A stretch of 27,814 bases of DNA from an uncultured Prevotella sp. Lineage in GTDB: Bacteria; Bacteroidota; Bacteroidia; Bacteroidales; Bacteroidaceae. The DNA is taken from contig CAKOVA010000028.1 of the NCBI GenBank assembly GCA_934120735.1, positions 1 through 27,814 of the forward strand, given 5' to 3'. A program made the position numbers and the translations under genes. Of the stretch, positions 1-7,183 are shown one piece after another (the first letter of the stretch is position 1; each line of letters starts with the position of its first letter). The notes below the pieces were generated by a model. That model worked only from the letters and a program-made list of their open reading frames with translations. It searched no databases and was not told the DNA's origin.

Positions 1-930
1 AAAGAAGTCATGTGGCGTTGTTCGGCGAATCCCATTATTCCAAGGAATTTGCTACCCACCTCCAACAGTATTTTCAACAGTGCTGTAGTACCTTTCAAGG
101 ACGGCTACGCTGGCGTGTTCCGCTGTGATGACACCAACCGTAGAATGGTATTACACGTTGGTTTTAGTGTTGACGGCGTGAAATGGAACATCAACGAAGA
201 ACCTCTTCGTTTTGAATGTGACAACGAGGAGATTGGTGAATGGGTGTATGGTTACGACCCTCGCGTGTGCTTTATCGACGACCGCTACTACGTTACCTGG
301 TGCAACGGCTATCATGGACCTACCATTGGCGTGGCCTACACGTTTGATTTCAAGACCTTCCACCAATTGGAGAATGCCTTTCTGCCCTACAACCGCAACG
401 GTGTGATGTTCCCTAAGAAGATTAATGGCAACTTCGCCATGCTCAGTCGCCCGAGCGACACGGGACATACCCCCTTCGGAGACATCTTTTACAGCGAATC
501 TCCCGACTTGGTATACTGGGGCAAGCACCGCCACGTCATGTCGCCTGCCGCCTTTGAGATAAGTGCATGGCAGTGCATGAAGATAGGCGCCGGCCCCATC
601 CCCATTGAGACATCCGAAGGTTGGCTGATGTTCTATCATGGGGTGTTGCGCTCGTGCAATGGCTATGTGTACAGCTTTGGTTCTGCCTTACTCGACTTGG
701 AGCAGCCATGGAAGCCCATCTATCGTTCAGGTCCTTATCTCATCTCGCCACAAATGCAGTATGAACTGACTGGCGACGTGCCTAACGTTTGCTTCCCCTG
801 TGCAGAGGTACACGACCCCGCCACAGGTCGCGTAGCCGTTTACTATGGTTGTGCCGACACCGTCACCGGCCTGGCTTTTGGCTATATCCCTGAAATCATC
901 GAGTTTACTAAACGCACCAGCATCATTTAA
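1..930 (+). CDS. GH130 family beta-mannoside phosphorylase (5' partial)
   Basis: Inverting glycoside phosphorylase of family GH130, which cleaves beta-1,4-mannosyl linkages with phosphate to give mannose-1-phosphate. The frame is open to base 1 and residues before the first Met (KEV at 1-9) continue the family's N-terminal sequence, so the true start is upstream of the window and the ATG at 10 is probably internal. Counting from that Met, visible GH130 signatures are YGYDPRV (residues 80-86, with the catalytic Asp at 83), NGVMFPKKI (about 130-138), KIGAGPIPI (191-199) and MFYHGV (207-212). About 306 residues are seen; intact relatives run to roughly 320-330. The pattern resembles the Bacteroides N-glycan mannosyl-GlcNAc phosphorylase subgroup (GH130_2), but exact substrate cannot be set from sequence alone. 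No secretion signal can be judged because the N-terminus is missing. It is followed by a strong hairpin terminator. Confidence 0.88.
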   Translation, partial: KEVMWRCSANPIIPRNLLPTSNSIFNSAVVPFKDGYAGVFRCDDTNRRMVLHVGFSVDGVKWNINEEPLRFECDNEEIGEWVYGYDPRVCFIDDRYYVTWCNGYHGPTIGVAYTFDFKTFHQLENAFLPYNRNGVMFPKKINGNFAMLSRPSDTGHTPFGDIFYSESPDLVYWGKHRHVMSPAAFEISAWQCMKIGAGPIPIETSEGWLMFYHGVLRSCNGYVYSFGSALLDLEQPWKPIYRSGPYLISPQMQYELTGDVPNVCFPCAEVHDPATGRVAVYYGCADTVTGLAFGYIPEIIEFTKRTSII

Positions 931-945
931 TAAAGGTGAAAGATA

Positions 946-1003
946 AAATGGGAAAGATGAAAGGAGAAGGCTATGCGTCTTTCTCCTTTCATCTTTCCCA
1001 TTT
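946..1003. terminator. Perfect 23-nt inverted repeat, bidirectional terminator
   Basis: Bases 946-968 and 981-1003 are exact reverse complements, with a 12-nt loop at 969-980. Runs of A on the left flank and T on the right flank suit termination on both strands. It lies between the convergent GH130 gene (+) and the thioredoxin gene (-). A second small hairpin (arms 1026-1031 and 1042-1047) sits nearer the thioredoxin stop. Confidence 0.8.
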
Positions 1004-1067
1004 CACTTTTTCCTCTAACAAGCGAAGGGCACGACGAATCATGCCCTATACTTGAAAGATTGATACT

Positions 1068-2153
1068 TTAGTATCCGAAGATTTCCTTCAGCTTGTCGGC
1101 CAGCTTGGTACCACGCAAGTCGTGCGCAATAATTTGTCCAGATGGATCAACCAGGATGTTCGACGGAATGGAATTGACGCCATAAATCTCGGCGGCAGCA
1201 CACTTCCAGCCCTTTAAGTCGGAGATGTTGTGCCAAGGTAGTTGCAAGTCAGCGATGCCTTTCTTCCAAGCATCAGCCTTTGAGTCGAACGACACGCCCA
1301 CCACGTCGAATCCCTTTGCCTCATGATAGCGCTTGTAAGCATCCACCACGTTGGGCATCTCTTGTCGGCATGGGCCACACCAGCTTGCCCAAAAGTCAAC
1401 CAACACATAGTTGCCCTTGCCCACCCATTGGCTCAGTTTGGCAGGTTTTCCCTGTGTATCGTGCATAGCCAAGTCGGTAAATTGCAAGCCCGGCCGACGC
1501 TTACCCAGCGAAACGAGCTGTCGTTTAGCCCCTTCCATCATGGGATGGTTGTAATAAGCGCAGGTATTGTCGAGTACAGATACCAGATCGTCGTATAGCA
1601 GCGAATAAAACATCTGTCCCAAGAAGTATGCCGGAGCCACACTGGTTTTGTGCGTATTGGTGAACTTCAAGATGTCTTGCACCTGTTGTTCCTGCAGTTG
1701 TTCCATCTGTTTCTCGAGCGTAGCCTTCTTGGTTTGCCCCTCAATGGTCATGTCTGCGGCTATCTCTTGATATTTCTTGTAGATGTCCATCATTTTCTCA
1801 TCCTGTTTGCTCTGTTGCTTTTGCAAGGCAACAAACTGCACATTCTGTGCCGATCCAGTGACGCTCTGGTTGTTCAAGTTTACCGTGATGGGCGTACGGT
1901 CATTGATGACGGTGATGCCATGGCTTGCATCGGTTGCCACAGTGATGAAGGTGTTCAGCGGTTTTGTTCCATTGAGTTGAAATTTACCGTTGTTGACTGT
2001 TGCGCTGTCAGTTTTCCTGAACTGTCCATTGTCATAATAATAAACCATCTTTGCGTTTGCCGGAGCAGTACCGGTAATGACATATTCCGCATTTTGGGCT
2101 TGCATGGCAGTGGCCAACAGAGCAACTGCTGCTGTGAATAAATACTTTTTCAT
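1068..2153 (-). CDS. TlpA-like thioredoxin-fold protein with N-terminal DUF4369-like domain
   Basis: Predicted exported thiol-disulfide oxidoreductase of the TlpA/ResA/AhpC-TSA group, acting in the periplasm or on the membrane. The 361-aa protein starts with a signal peptide (MKKYLFTAAVALLATAMQAQ). A beta-rich region follows (about 20-110) that fits the DUF4369 domain common in Bacteroidetes, then a Gln/Lys-rich helical stretch (about 110-170), then a thioredoxin domain with the redox motif WCGPC at 258-262 inside DFWASWCGPC, and a cis-Pro context (NSIPSNILVD). A TTG nine bases upstream is in frame, but the ATG at 2153 gives the canonical MKK signal-peptide start, so it was chosen. The gene has its own promoter, divergent from the queuosine unit. 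Likely roles are protein disulfide reduction or cytochrome maturation; the substrate is not deducible. Confidence 0.88.
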   Translation of the reverse strand: MKKYLFTAAVALLATAMQAQNAEYVITGTAPANAKMVYYYDNGQFRKTDSATVNNGKFQLNGTKPLNTFITVATDASHGITVINDRTPITVNLNNQSVTGSAQNVQFVALQKQQSKQDEKMMDIYKKYQEIAADMTIEGQTKKATLEKQMEQLQEQQVQDILKFTNTHKTSVAPAYFLGQMFYSLLYDDLVSVLDNTCAYYNHPMMEGAKRQLVSLGKRRPGLQFTDLAMHDTQGKPAKLSQWVGKGNYVLVDFWASWCGPCRQEMPNVVDAYKRYHEAKGFDVVGVSFDSKADAWKKGIADLQLPWHNISDLKGWKCAAAEIYGVNSIPSNILVDPSGQIIAHDLRGTKLADKLKEIFGY

Positions 2154-2182
2154 TTTGTTCAATTTTAATTGTTTATATGAAG

Positions 2183-2190
2183 CAAAAATA
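2183..2190 (-). promoter_or_regulatory. -7 box of the TlpA-like gene
   Basis: The minus strand reads TATTTTTG, matching the Bacteroidetes -7 consensus TAnnTTTG, about 30 nt before the start codon. No clear TTTG -33 box is seen at the usual distance. Confidence 0.5.
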
Positions 2191-2233
2191 ATCGTTTTTT
2201 CTTGAAAAACGGCTTGATATCGGTAAAATTATG

Positions 2234-2241
2234 TAACTTTG
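2234..2241 (+). promoter_or_regulatory. -7 box of the queuosine operon
   Basis: TAACTTTG matches TAnnTTTG. A possible TTG -33 element at 2214-2216 has a short spacer of 17 nt. Transcription from about 2248 would give a leader of roughly 135 nt before the transporter start codon, leaving room for the short ORF and the aptamer. Confidence 0.55.
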
Positions 2242-2262
2242 CAAAAATTCAACAACAATTCA

Positions 2263-2358
2263 ATGTTTCCAAATGAACCAGATGATGGTCTGATAAAGGA
2301 CGATTTGGGCGATCAAGACATTTGGACATTACATTTTTATTCATCACAGAGTGCTTGA
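2263..2358 (+). CDS. Possible 31-codon leader ORF upstream of the riboswitch
   Basis: An ATG at 2263 opens a 31-aa frame that is rich in acidic residues at its front (MFPNEPDDGLIKDDLGDQD) and ends with TGA at 2356-2358. The stop lies within the loop of the predicted preQ1 aptamer. It begins just downstream of the inferred transcription start. I recognise no family. It could be a leader peptide, a small protein, or chance. Confidence 0.25.
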   Translation: MFPNEPDDGLIKDDLGDQDIWTLHFYSSQSA

Positions 2359-2378
2359 TAAACCTCTTAAAAAACAAG
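2348..2378 (+). promoter_or_regulatory. Candidate preQ1-I riboswitch (H-type pseudoknot)
   Basis: P1 is AGAG (2348-2351) paired with CTCT (2364-2367). Directly inside P1 lie T2352 and C2363, in the positions of the conserved U and of the C that pairs with preQ1 in known class I aptamers. The loop CTTG (2354-2357) is complementary to CAAG (2375-2378), giving the P2 pseudoknot. Between P1 and the tail half of P2 lies T followed by six A (2368-2374), the A-rich minor-groove strand of the class. The layout follows the Bacillus and Thermoanaerobacter class I aptamers, with a 4-bp rather than 5-bp P1. The P2 tail ends four bases before the ATG at 2383, so ligand binding should block ribosome access. 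Placement before a queuosine-precursor transporter and queF supports it. Confidence 0.78.
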
Positions 2379-2382
2379 AACA

Positions 2383-3072
2383 ATGGAACAAAAAACTCAG
2401 CACGTTAGTGTGCTGTTCATGCTTTTCAGCATCCTTTTTTGTGTTTGCCTGATTACGGCAAACGTGTTAGAAACCAAGCAAATCGCCGTGGGTCCCATCT
2501 CGTTGACCGGCGGCCTCATCGTTTTTCCCATCTCGTACATCATCAACGATTGCGTATGTGAGGTATGGGGTTATCGCAAAGCTCGCTTACTCATCTGGAC
2601 AGGGTTTGCCATGAACTTCTTCTTTGTGATGATGGCAGCATTGTGCGACTTGATTCCCGGAGCCAGCTATTGGACGCTTGGACAGAGCTTCCACGACATC
2701 TTCGGACTGGCTCCGCGCATTGCATTTGCCTCATTCATAGCCTTCTTATGCGGTTCGTTCGTCAATGCTTACGTCATGAGCAAGATGAAAATCTCGTCAC
2801 AAGGGAAGAATTTCTCTGCCCGCGCTATCCTGAGTACCATCTTTGGTGAGAGTGTCGACTCGCTTATCTTTTTCCCCTTGGCCTTTTTCGGGGTGATACC
2901 TACTGCGGCAATCTTACCCTTGATGTTCTGGCAGGTTTTGTTCAAGACTGCTTACGAGATTCTGGTGTTGCCCGTCACCATCCGCGTTGTCCACACATTG
3001 AAGGCACACGAGGGTGAAGACGTGTACGATGAAGGGATTGACTACAATGTGCTGCGCATCTTCAACATATAA
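2383..3072 (+). CDS. yhhQ: Queuosine precursor transporter (COG1738/VUT family)
   Basis: Inner-membrane transporter importing queuosine precursors (preQ0/preQ1 type) for tRNA modification. The 229-aa protein is almost wholly hydrophobic, with about six membrane segments. It carries family landmarks: TANVLETKQIA near residues 26-36, PISYIINDCVCEVWGYRKAR around 49-68, and GESVDSLIFFPLAFFGV around 154-170. The C-terminal tail is polar and acidic. The start at 2383 sits directly behind the predicted preQ1 aptamer, which would control its translation. queF follows after 20 nt. Together they form a small import plus biosynthesis unit: QueF makes preQ1, and the transporter brings in precursor. Confidence 0.92.
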   Translation: MEQKTQHVSVLFMLFSILFCVCLITANVLETKQIAVGPISLTGGLIVFPISYIINDCVCEVWGYRKARLLIWTGFAMNFFFVMMAALCDLIPGASYWTLGQSFHDIFGLAPRIAFASFIAFLCGSFVNAYVMSKMKISSQGKNFSARAILSTIFGESVDSLIFFPLAFFGVIPTAAILPLMFWQVLFKTAYEILVLPVTIRVVHTLKAHEGEDVYDEGIDYNVLRIFNI

Positions 3073-3092
3073 TATAAATAAGGTATAGGCTC

Positions 3093-3551
3093 ATGGAAAG
3101 TACAAGAACAGAGGATGGCTTGAAGGCCTTGGGAGCGAAAACCAAGTATCAAATGGACTACGCACCCGAGGTGTTGGAAACCTTTCAGAACAAGCATCCC
3201 ATGAACGATTATTGGGTACAGTTCAACTGTCCCGAGTTCACATCGCTGTGTCCCATCACCGGACAGCCCGACTTTGCCGAGATACGCATCGCCTACATTC
3301 CCAACGAGCGCATGGTGGAGAGCAAGAGTTTGAAATTGTATCTATTCTCTTTTCGCAATCATGGCGACTTTCATGAAGACTGCGTGAACATCATCATGAA
3401 GGATCTCATCAAGCTGATGCAACCCAAATACATTGAGGTAACCGGCCTCTTCACGCCTCGTGGCGGCATCAGCATCTACCCCTACGCCAACTATGGCCAA
3501 CCAGGAACCAAGTACGAAGCCCTGGCCGAGCAACGGTTTGCGAACCATTAA
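3093..3551 (+). CDS. queF: NADPH-dependent 7-cyano-7-deazaguanine reductase
   Basis: QueF reduces the nitrile of preQ0 to the primary amine of preQ1 with NADPH, in the cytoplasm, the step before TGT inserts preQ1 into tRNA. The 152-aa length suits the single-domain (type I, Bacillus-like) enzyme. The catalytic Cys53 lies in [13 protein letters not shown] with Asp60. His94/Glu95 are in GDFHEDCVN, and the QueF motif ESKSLKLY is at 76-83. These residues keep the same spacing as B. subtilis QueF (Cys55, Asp62, His96, Glu97). An AGG-containing stretch precedes the ATG. It lies between the transporter and the patatin gene with gaps of 20 and 22 nt, so co-transcription is likely. Confidence 0.95.
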   Translation: MESTRTEDGLKALGAKTKYQMDYAPEVLETFQNKHPMNDYWVQFNCPEFTSLCPITGQPDFAEIRIAYIPNERMVESKSLKLYLFSFRNHGDFHEDCVNIIMKDLIKLMQPKYIEVTGLFTPRGGISIYPYANYGQPGTKYEALAEQRFANH

Positions 3552-3573
3552 ACAACACCAAAAACATACAGCT

Positions 3574-5796
3574 ATGAGGAAAACACTAATTCTCTGTATG
3601 CTGCTCTTCTTCGGTCTGGTAGCACAGGCTCAGACACACCATGCCCGCAAGAAGGTGGCTGTGGTGCTGAGTGGCGGCGGAGCCAAAGGCATGGCGCACA
3701 TCGGAGCGCTGAAAGTGATAGAAGAAGCAGGCATCCCAGTGGACATTGTCACGGGAACATCCATGGGAAGCATCATCGGTGGACTGTACTGCATAGGCTA
3801 CGATGCACATTGCATGGACTCTATCGTCAGGCTGCAGGACTGGTCGCTCGTGCTGTCGGACAAGGTTGACGTGAGAAACCTCAACCTGAACAAAAGGAAA
3901 AAAGAAAATACTTATATGCTGAGCCGTGACATCCGGCTTGGCAAAAACAGGCGCACACGTCAGGGAGGTCTGATACAAGGGAAGAATCTTTCGAAGCTGT
4001 TTGCTCGGCTGGCCTTCAACTACCGCGACTCCATTGATTTCAACGACCTGCCCATCCCCTTTGCCTGCGTTGCCACGAACATCATAGACAACACCGAATA
4101 CGTTTTCCACCGAGGTTCACTCACTGAGGCCATGCGCGCCAGCATGTCCATCCCAGGGGCATTCACGCCCATCAGGAAGGGCGACATGGTGCTGGTTGAC
4201 GGTGGACTGCGCAACAACTACCCGGCAGACATCGCCCGCAAGATGGGAGCCGACATCGTGATTGGCGTCACCGTCCAGGAGCCTCCAAAGACGGCAAGCG
4301 ACTTCGACAAAGGTGCCAGCGTGATTGGACAGATTGTTGACATCAACTGTAAGAATAAGTATGATGAAAACATTGCCAAGACGGACATCCTCATCAGCAC
4401 CGATACGAAAGGCTATGGTGCGGCCTCATTCTCAACCGCCGCCATCGACACCCTAATCAGGCGAGGCGAAGAGGCGGCCATGAAGCAATGGCCAAAACTT
4501 GAGAAATTGAGAAAAGAGTTGGGCATCGCACCCGGACAGAAACCTGAGCACCTGGTCAAGAACAAGGTAGATAGCCTGCCCGACAAGGTGAAAATAGCCG
4601 ACATAGTGTACGAGGATGTCGACGAGGCTGATCAAAGATACATCACGCACAAGTTCAAATTGAACAAGTGCGATAGTATTCAGGTAAAGCTATTGGACCA
4701 GATATCCAACACGATGCGTGCCGACCTGTACTACAACGATGCCGACTGCTACATCACGCCAACGGAAAATGGCGAGCGTCTGCACATCGCCTCCAAGGGA
4801 CAGAAAGACGCCAAAGCAAGTCTGGGACTGCGGTTTGACACGGAAGAGCTGGTGGCCTTACAGGCCAACCTGGGACTGTTTGTGCGGAGCAAGGCCATCC
4901 CCATGGCAGCCAACTTTACCCTGCGATTGGGCAAACGCACCATGGCCAAAGCCGACTTTGCACTGTATCCCAGCTCCTGGGGAAAAGTTAACGTATCCTA
5001 TCAGTTCCGTCATCAGGACATCAACATCTATAGCGAAGGAACAAGAGACGTCAACCTGATTTACAACCAGCACACCGTGAGGGTGGTTCCGTTCGACTTC
5101 AACATCCGCAACTTCAACTGTCGCCTGGGCGGGTGCTATGACTTTTATCACCACGACGCCGTACTGCAGGATGTAAAACGCGAGCGGTGGAATACCGATT
5201 TGAAGAACCTGCACCTCATTAGTTACCAGGGCGAGATAACCTTCAACTCGGAAAACCATTGGAATTTTCCATCCAAGGGAGCCAATTTTGAGGCGGGTTA
5301 CGGGTATTACACCGACAATTTCGTTGGCTATGACGACCATTCTGGATTCAGTATCGTGAACGCCATGTGGCGCATCTCGTTCCCACTGAACAATAGGCTC
5401 ACACTGCAGCCGATGCTCTATGGCCGATTAATTGAGGGCACCAATGCACCATACGCCTTGCAAAACATCATCGGGGGCGACCAGTTTCACTACTTTTCTG
5501 ACAGTCAGCACATGCCTTTTGCCGGCGTAGCCTACGTGGAACAGGTGAAAGATAAGTTTGTAGCGGCACAACTTAGGCTTCAGCAGCGCATCTTAGACAA
5601 CAACTATGTCATCGCAAAGGTATCGGGTTATCTGTCAGACGACAAGTTCGATAACCTGTTTGACCATGGTCCAAAGATTGGTTGTCAGGCAGCTTACTAC
5701 TATAACAGTGTGTTGGGGCCGATTGGAGGCTCGATAGGATGGTCGAGCAAGACCAAGACACCCAATTACTACATCAATCTTGGATTTGTTTTCTAA
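3574..5796 (+). CDS. Patatin-like phospholipase with C-terminal outer-membrane barrel (type Vd-like)
   Basis: Exported lipid acyl hydrolase fused to an Omp85/surface-antigen-like barrel, the plan of PlpD-type (type Vd) autotransporters. The start was set at 3574 (MRKTLILCML...), which gives a signal peptide of about 20 residues; the longer frame back to 3460 overlaps queF and is rejected. In the 740-aa protein the oxyanion motif SGGGAKGMAH is at 33-42, the nucleophile elbow GTSMG at 61-65 (Ser63), and the catalytic DGG at 209-211 (Asp209). A POTRA-like linker (about 370-440) precedes a region of alternating beta-strands that ends in Phe (NLGFVF), typical of barrel proteins. All catalytic residues are present. 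It is the third gene of the queuosine unit by spacing, with no terminator between it and queF. Confidence 0.9.
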   Translation: MRKTLILCMLLFFGLVAQAQTHHARKKVAVVLSGGGAKGMAHIGALKVIEEAGIPVDIVTGTSMGSIIGGLYCIGYDAHCMDSIVRLQDWSLVLSDKVDVRNLNLNKRKKENTYMLSRDIRLGKNRRTRQGGLIQGKNLSKLFARLAFNYRDSIDFNDLPIPFACVATNIIDNTEYVFHRGSLTEAMRASMSIPGAFTPIRKGDMVLVDGGLRNNYPADIARKMGADIVIGVTVQEPPKTASDFDKGASVIGQIVDINCKNKYDENIAKTDILISTDTKGYGAASFSTAAIDTLIRRGEEAAMKQWPKLEKLRKELGIAPGQKPEHLVKNKVDSLPDKVKIADIVYEDVDEADQRYITHKFKLNKCDSIQVKLLDQISNTMRADLYYNDADCYITPTENGERLHIASKGQKDAKASLGLRFDTEELVALQANLGLFVRSKAIPMAANFTLRLGKRTMAKADFALYPSSWGKVNVSYQFRHQDINIYSEGTRDVNLIYNQHTVRVVPFDFNIRNFNCRLGGCYDFYHHDAVLQDVKRERWNTDLKNLHLISYQGEITFNSENHWNFPSKGANFEAGYGYYTDNFVGYDDHSGFSIVNAMWRISFPLNNRLTLQPMLYGRLIEGTNAPYALQNIIGGDQFHYFSDSQHMPFAGVAYVEQVKDKFVAAQLRLQQRILDNNYVIAKVSGYLSDDKFDNLFDHGPKIGCQAAYYYNSVLGPIGGSIGWSSKTKTPNYYINLGFVF

Positions 5797-5822
5797 GTGA
5801 GGCACGATTTAAAAAGCCAGCC

Positions 5823-6362
5823 ATCCAATATTAGCCACCTTTCGACCTTATATAATAACCCTTATATACCTGGCAGCATATAAGGGCTGTCCGTTACTTG
5901 AAGTTTATAGGAAGAAGGTTGACGAATTCTCACTCCGCCATGTCTGGCAACTGTTTTAAGAGGTCATCCCTCAACATTTGCATGGCTATAGATCCGCCTC
6001 CCTCTAACATGCCATTAAGATATAGAAACTTCCAATTCGTCCTACAAAAGTTCATAAAAAACTGCACTCGTCCGTATGCCTTTAGAACCCTTGCAACCCT
6101 GCCCATCTGCTTATGATAGACAATAATCCACTGCGTTCCCATGCCGCAACTTGAATCGATTATGAGGGGCAATTGTAGATAAGGTAGACAACATGATCTA
6201 TATTATTGCTGTGTACCAATTGGAACAGGCGAACAGTACCCTGACGCGTATCCACTGTGGATAACAAGCCTGATAATCATTTATTTCGTTGAGCACAAAA
6301 TATATAGTTTTTCGGGCAAAGGTAATAAAAGGCTATACATAGAAAGGCGGCTAATATTGGAT
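5823..6362. mobile_element. Inverted-repeat-bounded element, possibly a MITE or decayed insertion sequence
   Basis: Bases 5823-5843 and 6342-6362 are inverted copies of each other with 20 of 21 matches (core ATCCAATATTAGCC). The 540-bp interval contains only short frames (see 5930-6142) and a small hairpin with arms 5859-5867 and 5878-5886. No target-site duplication is obvious at the flanks, and no transposase motif was recognised. It fills most of the 900-bp gap between the patatin gene and the AT-rich cassette. The alternative is a pair of regulatory or terminator sequences. Confidence 0.4.
5930..6142 (-). CDS. Small unrecognised ORF inside the inverted-repeat element
   Basis: A 70-aa frame starts with ATG at 6142 (an upstream TTG at 6172 would add 10 residues). 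It is basic near the N-terminus (HKQMGRVARVLKAYGR) and ends in DDLLKQLPDMAE. A TAnnTTTG-like box (minus strand TACCTTTG, 6317-6324) lies upstream inside the element. I recognise no family; it may be a remnant of a longer gene. Confidence 0.2.
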   Translation of the reverse strand: MGTQWIIVYHKQMGRVARVLKAYGRVQFFMNFCRTNWKFLYLNGMLEGGGSIAMQMLRDDLLKQLPDMAE

Positions 6363-6494
6363 ACTTTTTTATATTGAAGATTTCAATTATATCTCACTTT
6401 CCGAAGTAAATGTGTTCAGAAATTAGTTATGGAAGAAAACAGAAAATAATTACAAAATTGTTAGTAAATAAAATACACTTTTAACTAAAATGCT

Positions 6495-6502
6495 TATCTT
6501 TG
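6495..6502 (+). promoter_or_regulatory. -7 box upstream of the AT-rich cassette
   Basis: TATCTTTG matches TAnnTTTG. Transcription from about 6508 would leave a leader of about 190 nt before 6698, in which I see no recognised RNA element. No good -33 box is visible. Confidence 0.5.
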
Positions 6503-6697
6503 CAATACGCGTTAGAGTGAAGCCAAAATAAATGAAACTAAAAAAACTCACAAACATATGAAGAACGTTTGACATTATCATTCGATAAAATGAGAAAGTT
6601 TAATATCGTATGAATAATGACAATAGTTTCCACGTTTCTTCCATTCTCAATTTGTCAACTGCTTACTTAAGGGAAATAATTAGCAAAAAAAATCTAT

Positions 6698-7183
6698 ATG
6701 ATGAAAAAAGTATTACGTTTCACCTTCTATTTGTTGTTTACATTGGGAATTACCAATGCTGGTGCACAAGAAAAGTTAGTCAACATAGAACTAACGAATG
6801 GTAGTATCATTCATTTCACGCTCGATCAAAATCCTGTTATTAAGTACTCTACAATAGATGTTACTGTGATTTATTCTGCTGGAAATATGGAATACAAAAT
6901 GTCAGAAATCAAGCGCATCACTTTAGGAGATCAGTCATCAACAGGAATTAAAACAGATGGCATGGGTAAAGTAACTGGCAATATGCATTATTCAAATGGT
7001 ACTTTCATATTTGAAGGGTTTAAGAAAGGATGCAAAATTGTTATTTATGATATGTCTGGAAGACAAGTCAAGTCATATCGAGTAAAACCATCAGGAGATT
7101 TGATCATACCTACTATAGAAATACCTTCAGGCATTTATATTATTAAAGCTAACAATATTACTTATAAATTTATCAAAAAATGA
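6698..7183 (+). CDS. Secreted protein with T9SS type A-like C-terminal sorting domain
   Basis: Unrecognised 161-aa exported protein. It has a signal peptide (MMKKVLRFTFYLLFTLGITN, cleaved near AGAQ). A short beta-rich region follows (about 25-75) of the form LVNIELTNGSIIHFTL...MSEIKRITLG, common at the front of small Prevotella surface proteins. The last 50 or so residues carry IVIYDMSGRQVKSYRV...PSGIYIIKANNITYKFIKK, which fits the Por secretion-tail fold used by type IX secretion. The start is a double ATG (6698 and 6701); either is possible. Its stop overlaps the next start as ATGA (7180-7183), so the two genes are translationally coupled. The pair is AT-rich compared with neighbours, suggesting acquisition. 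Function unknown. Confidence 0.75.
   Translation: MMKKVLRFTFYLLFTLGITNAGAQEKLVNIELTNGSIIHFTLDQNPVIKYSTIDVTVIYSAGNMEYKMSEIKRITLGDQSSTGIKTDGMGKVTGNMHYSNGTFIFEGFKKGCKIVIYDMSGRQVKSYRVKPSGDLIIPTIEIPSGIYIIKANNITYKFIKK

Noticed and set aside
3460..3573. N-terminal extension of the patatin gene into queF
   Set aside because: It overlaps queF coding sequence out of frame and would hide a good signal peptide beginning at 3574.
5898..6116. 72-codon ORF (+) inside the inverted-repeat element
   Set aside because: Overlaps the minus-strand frame, with no start context, promoter or recognisable motif.
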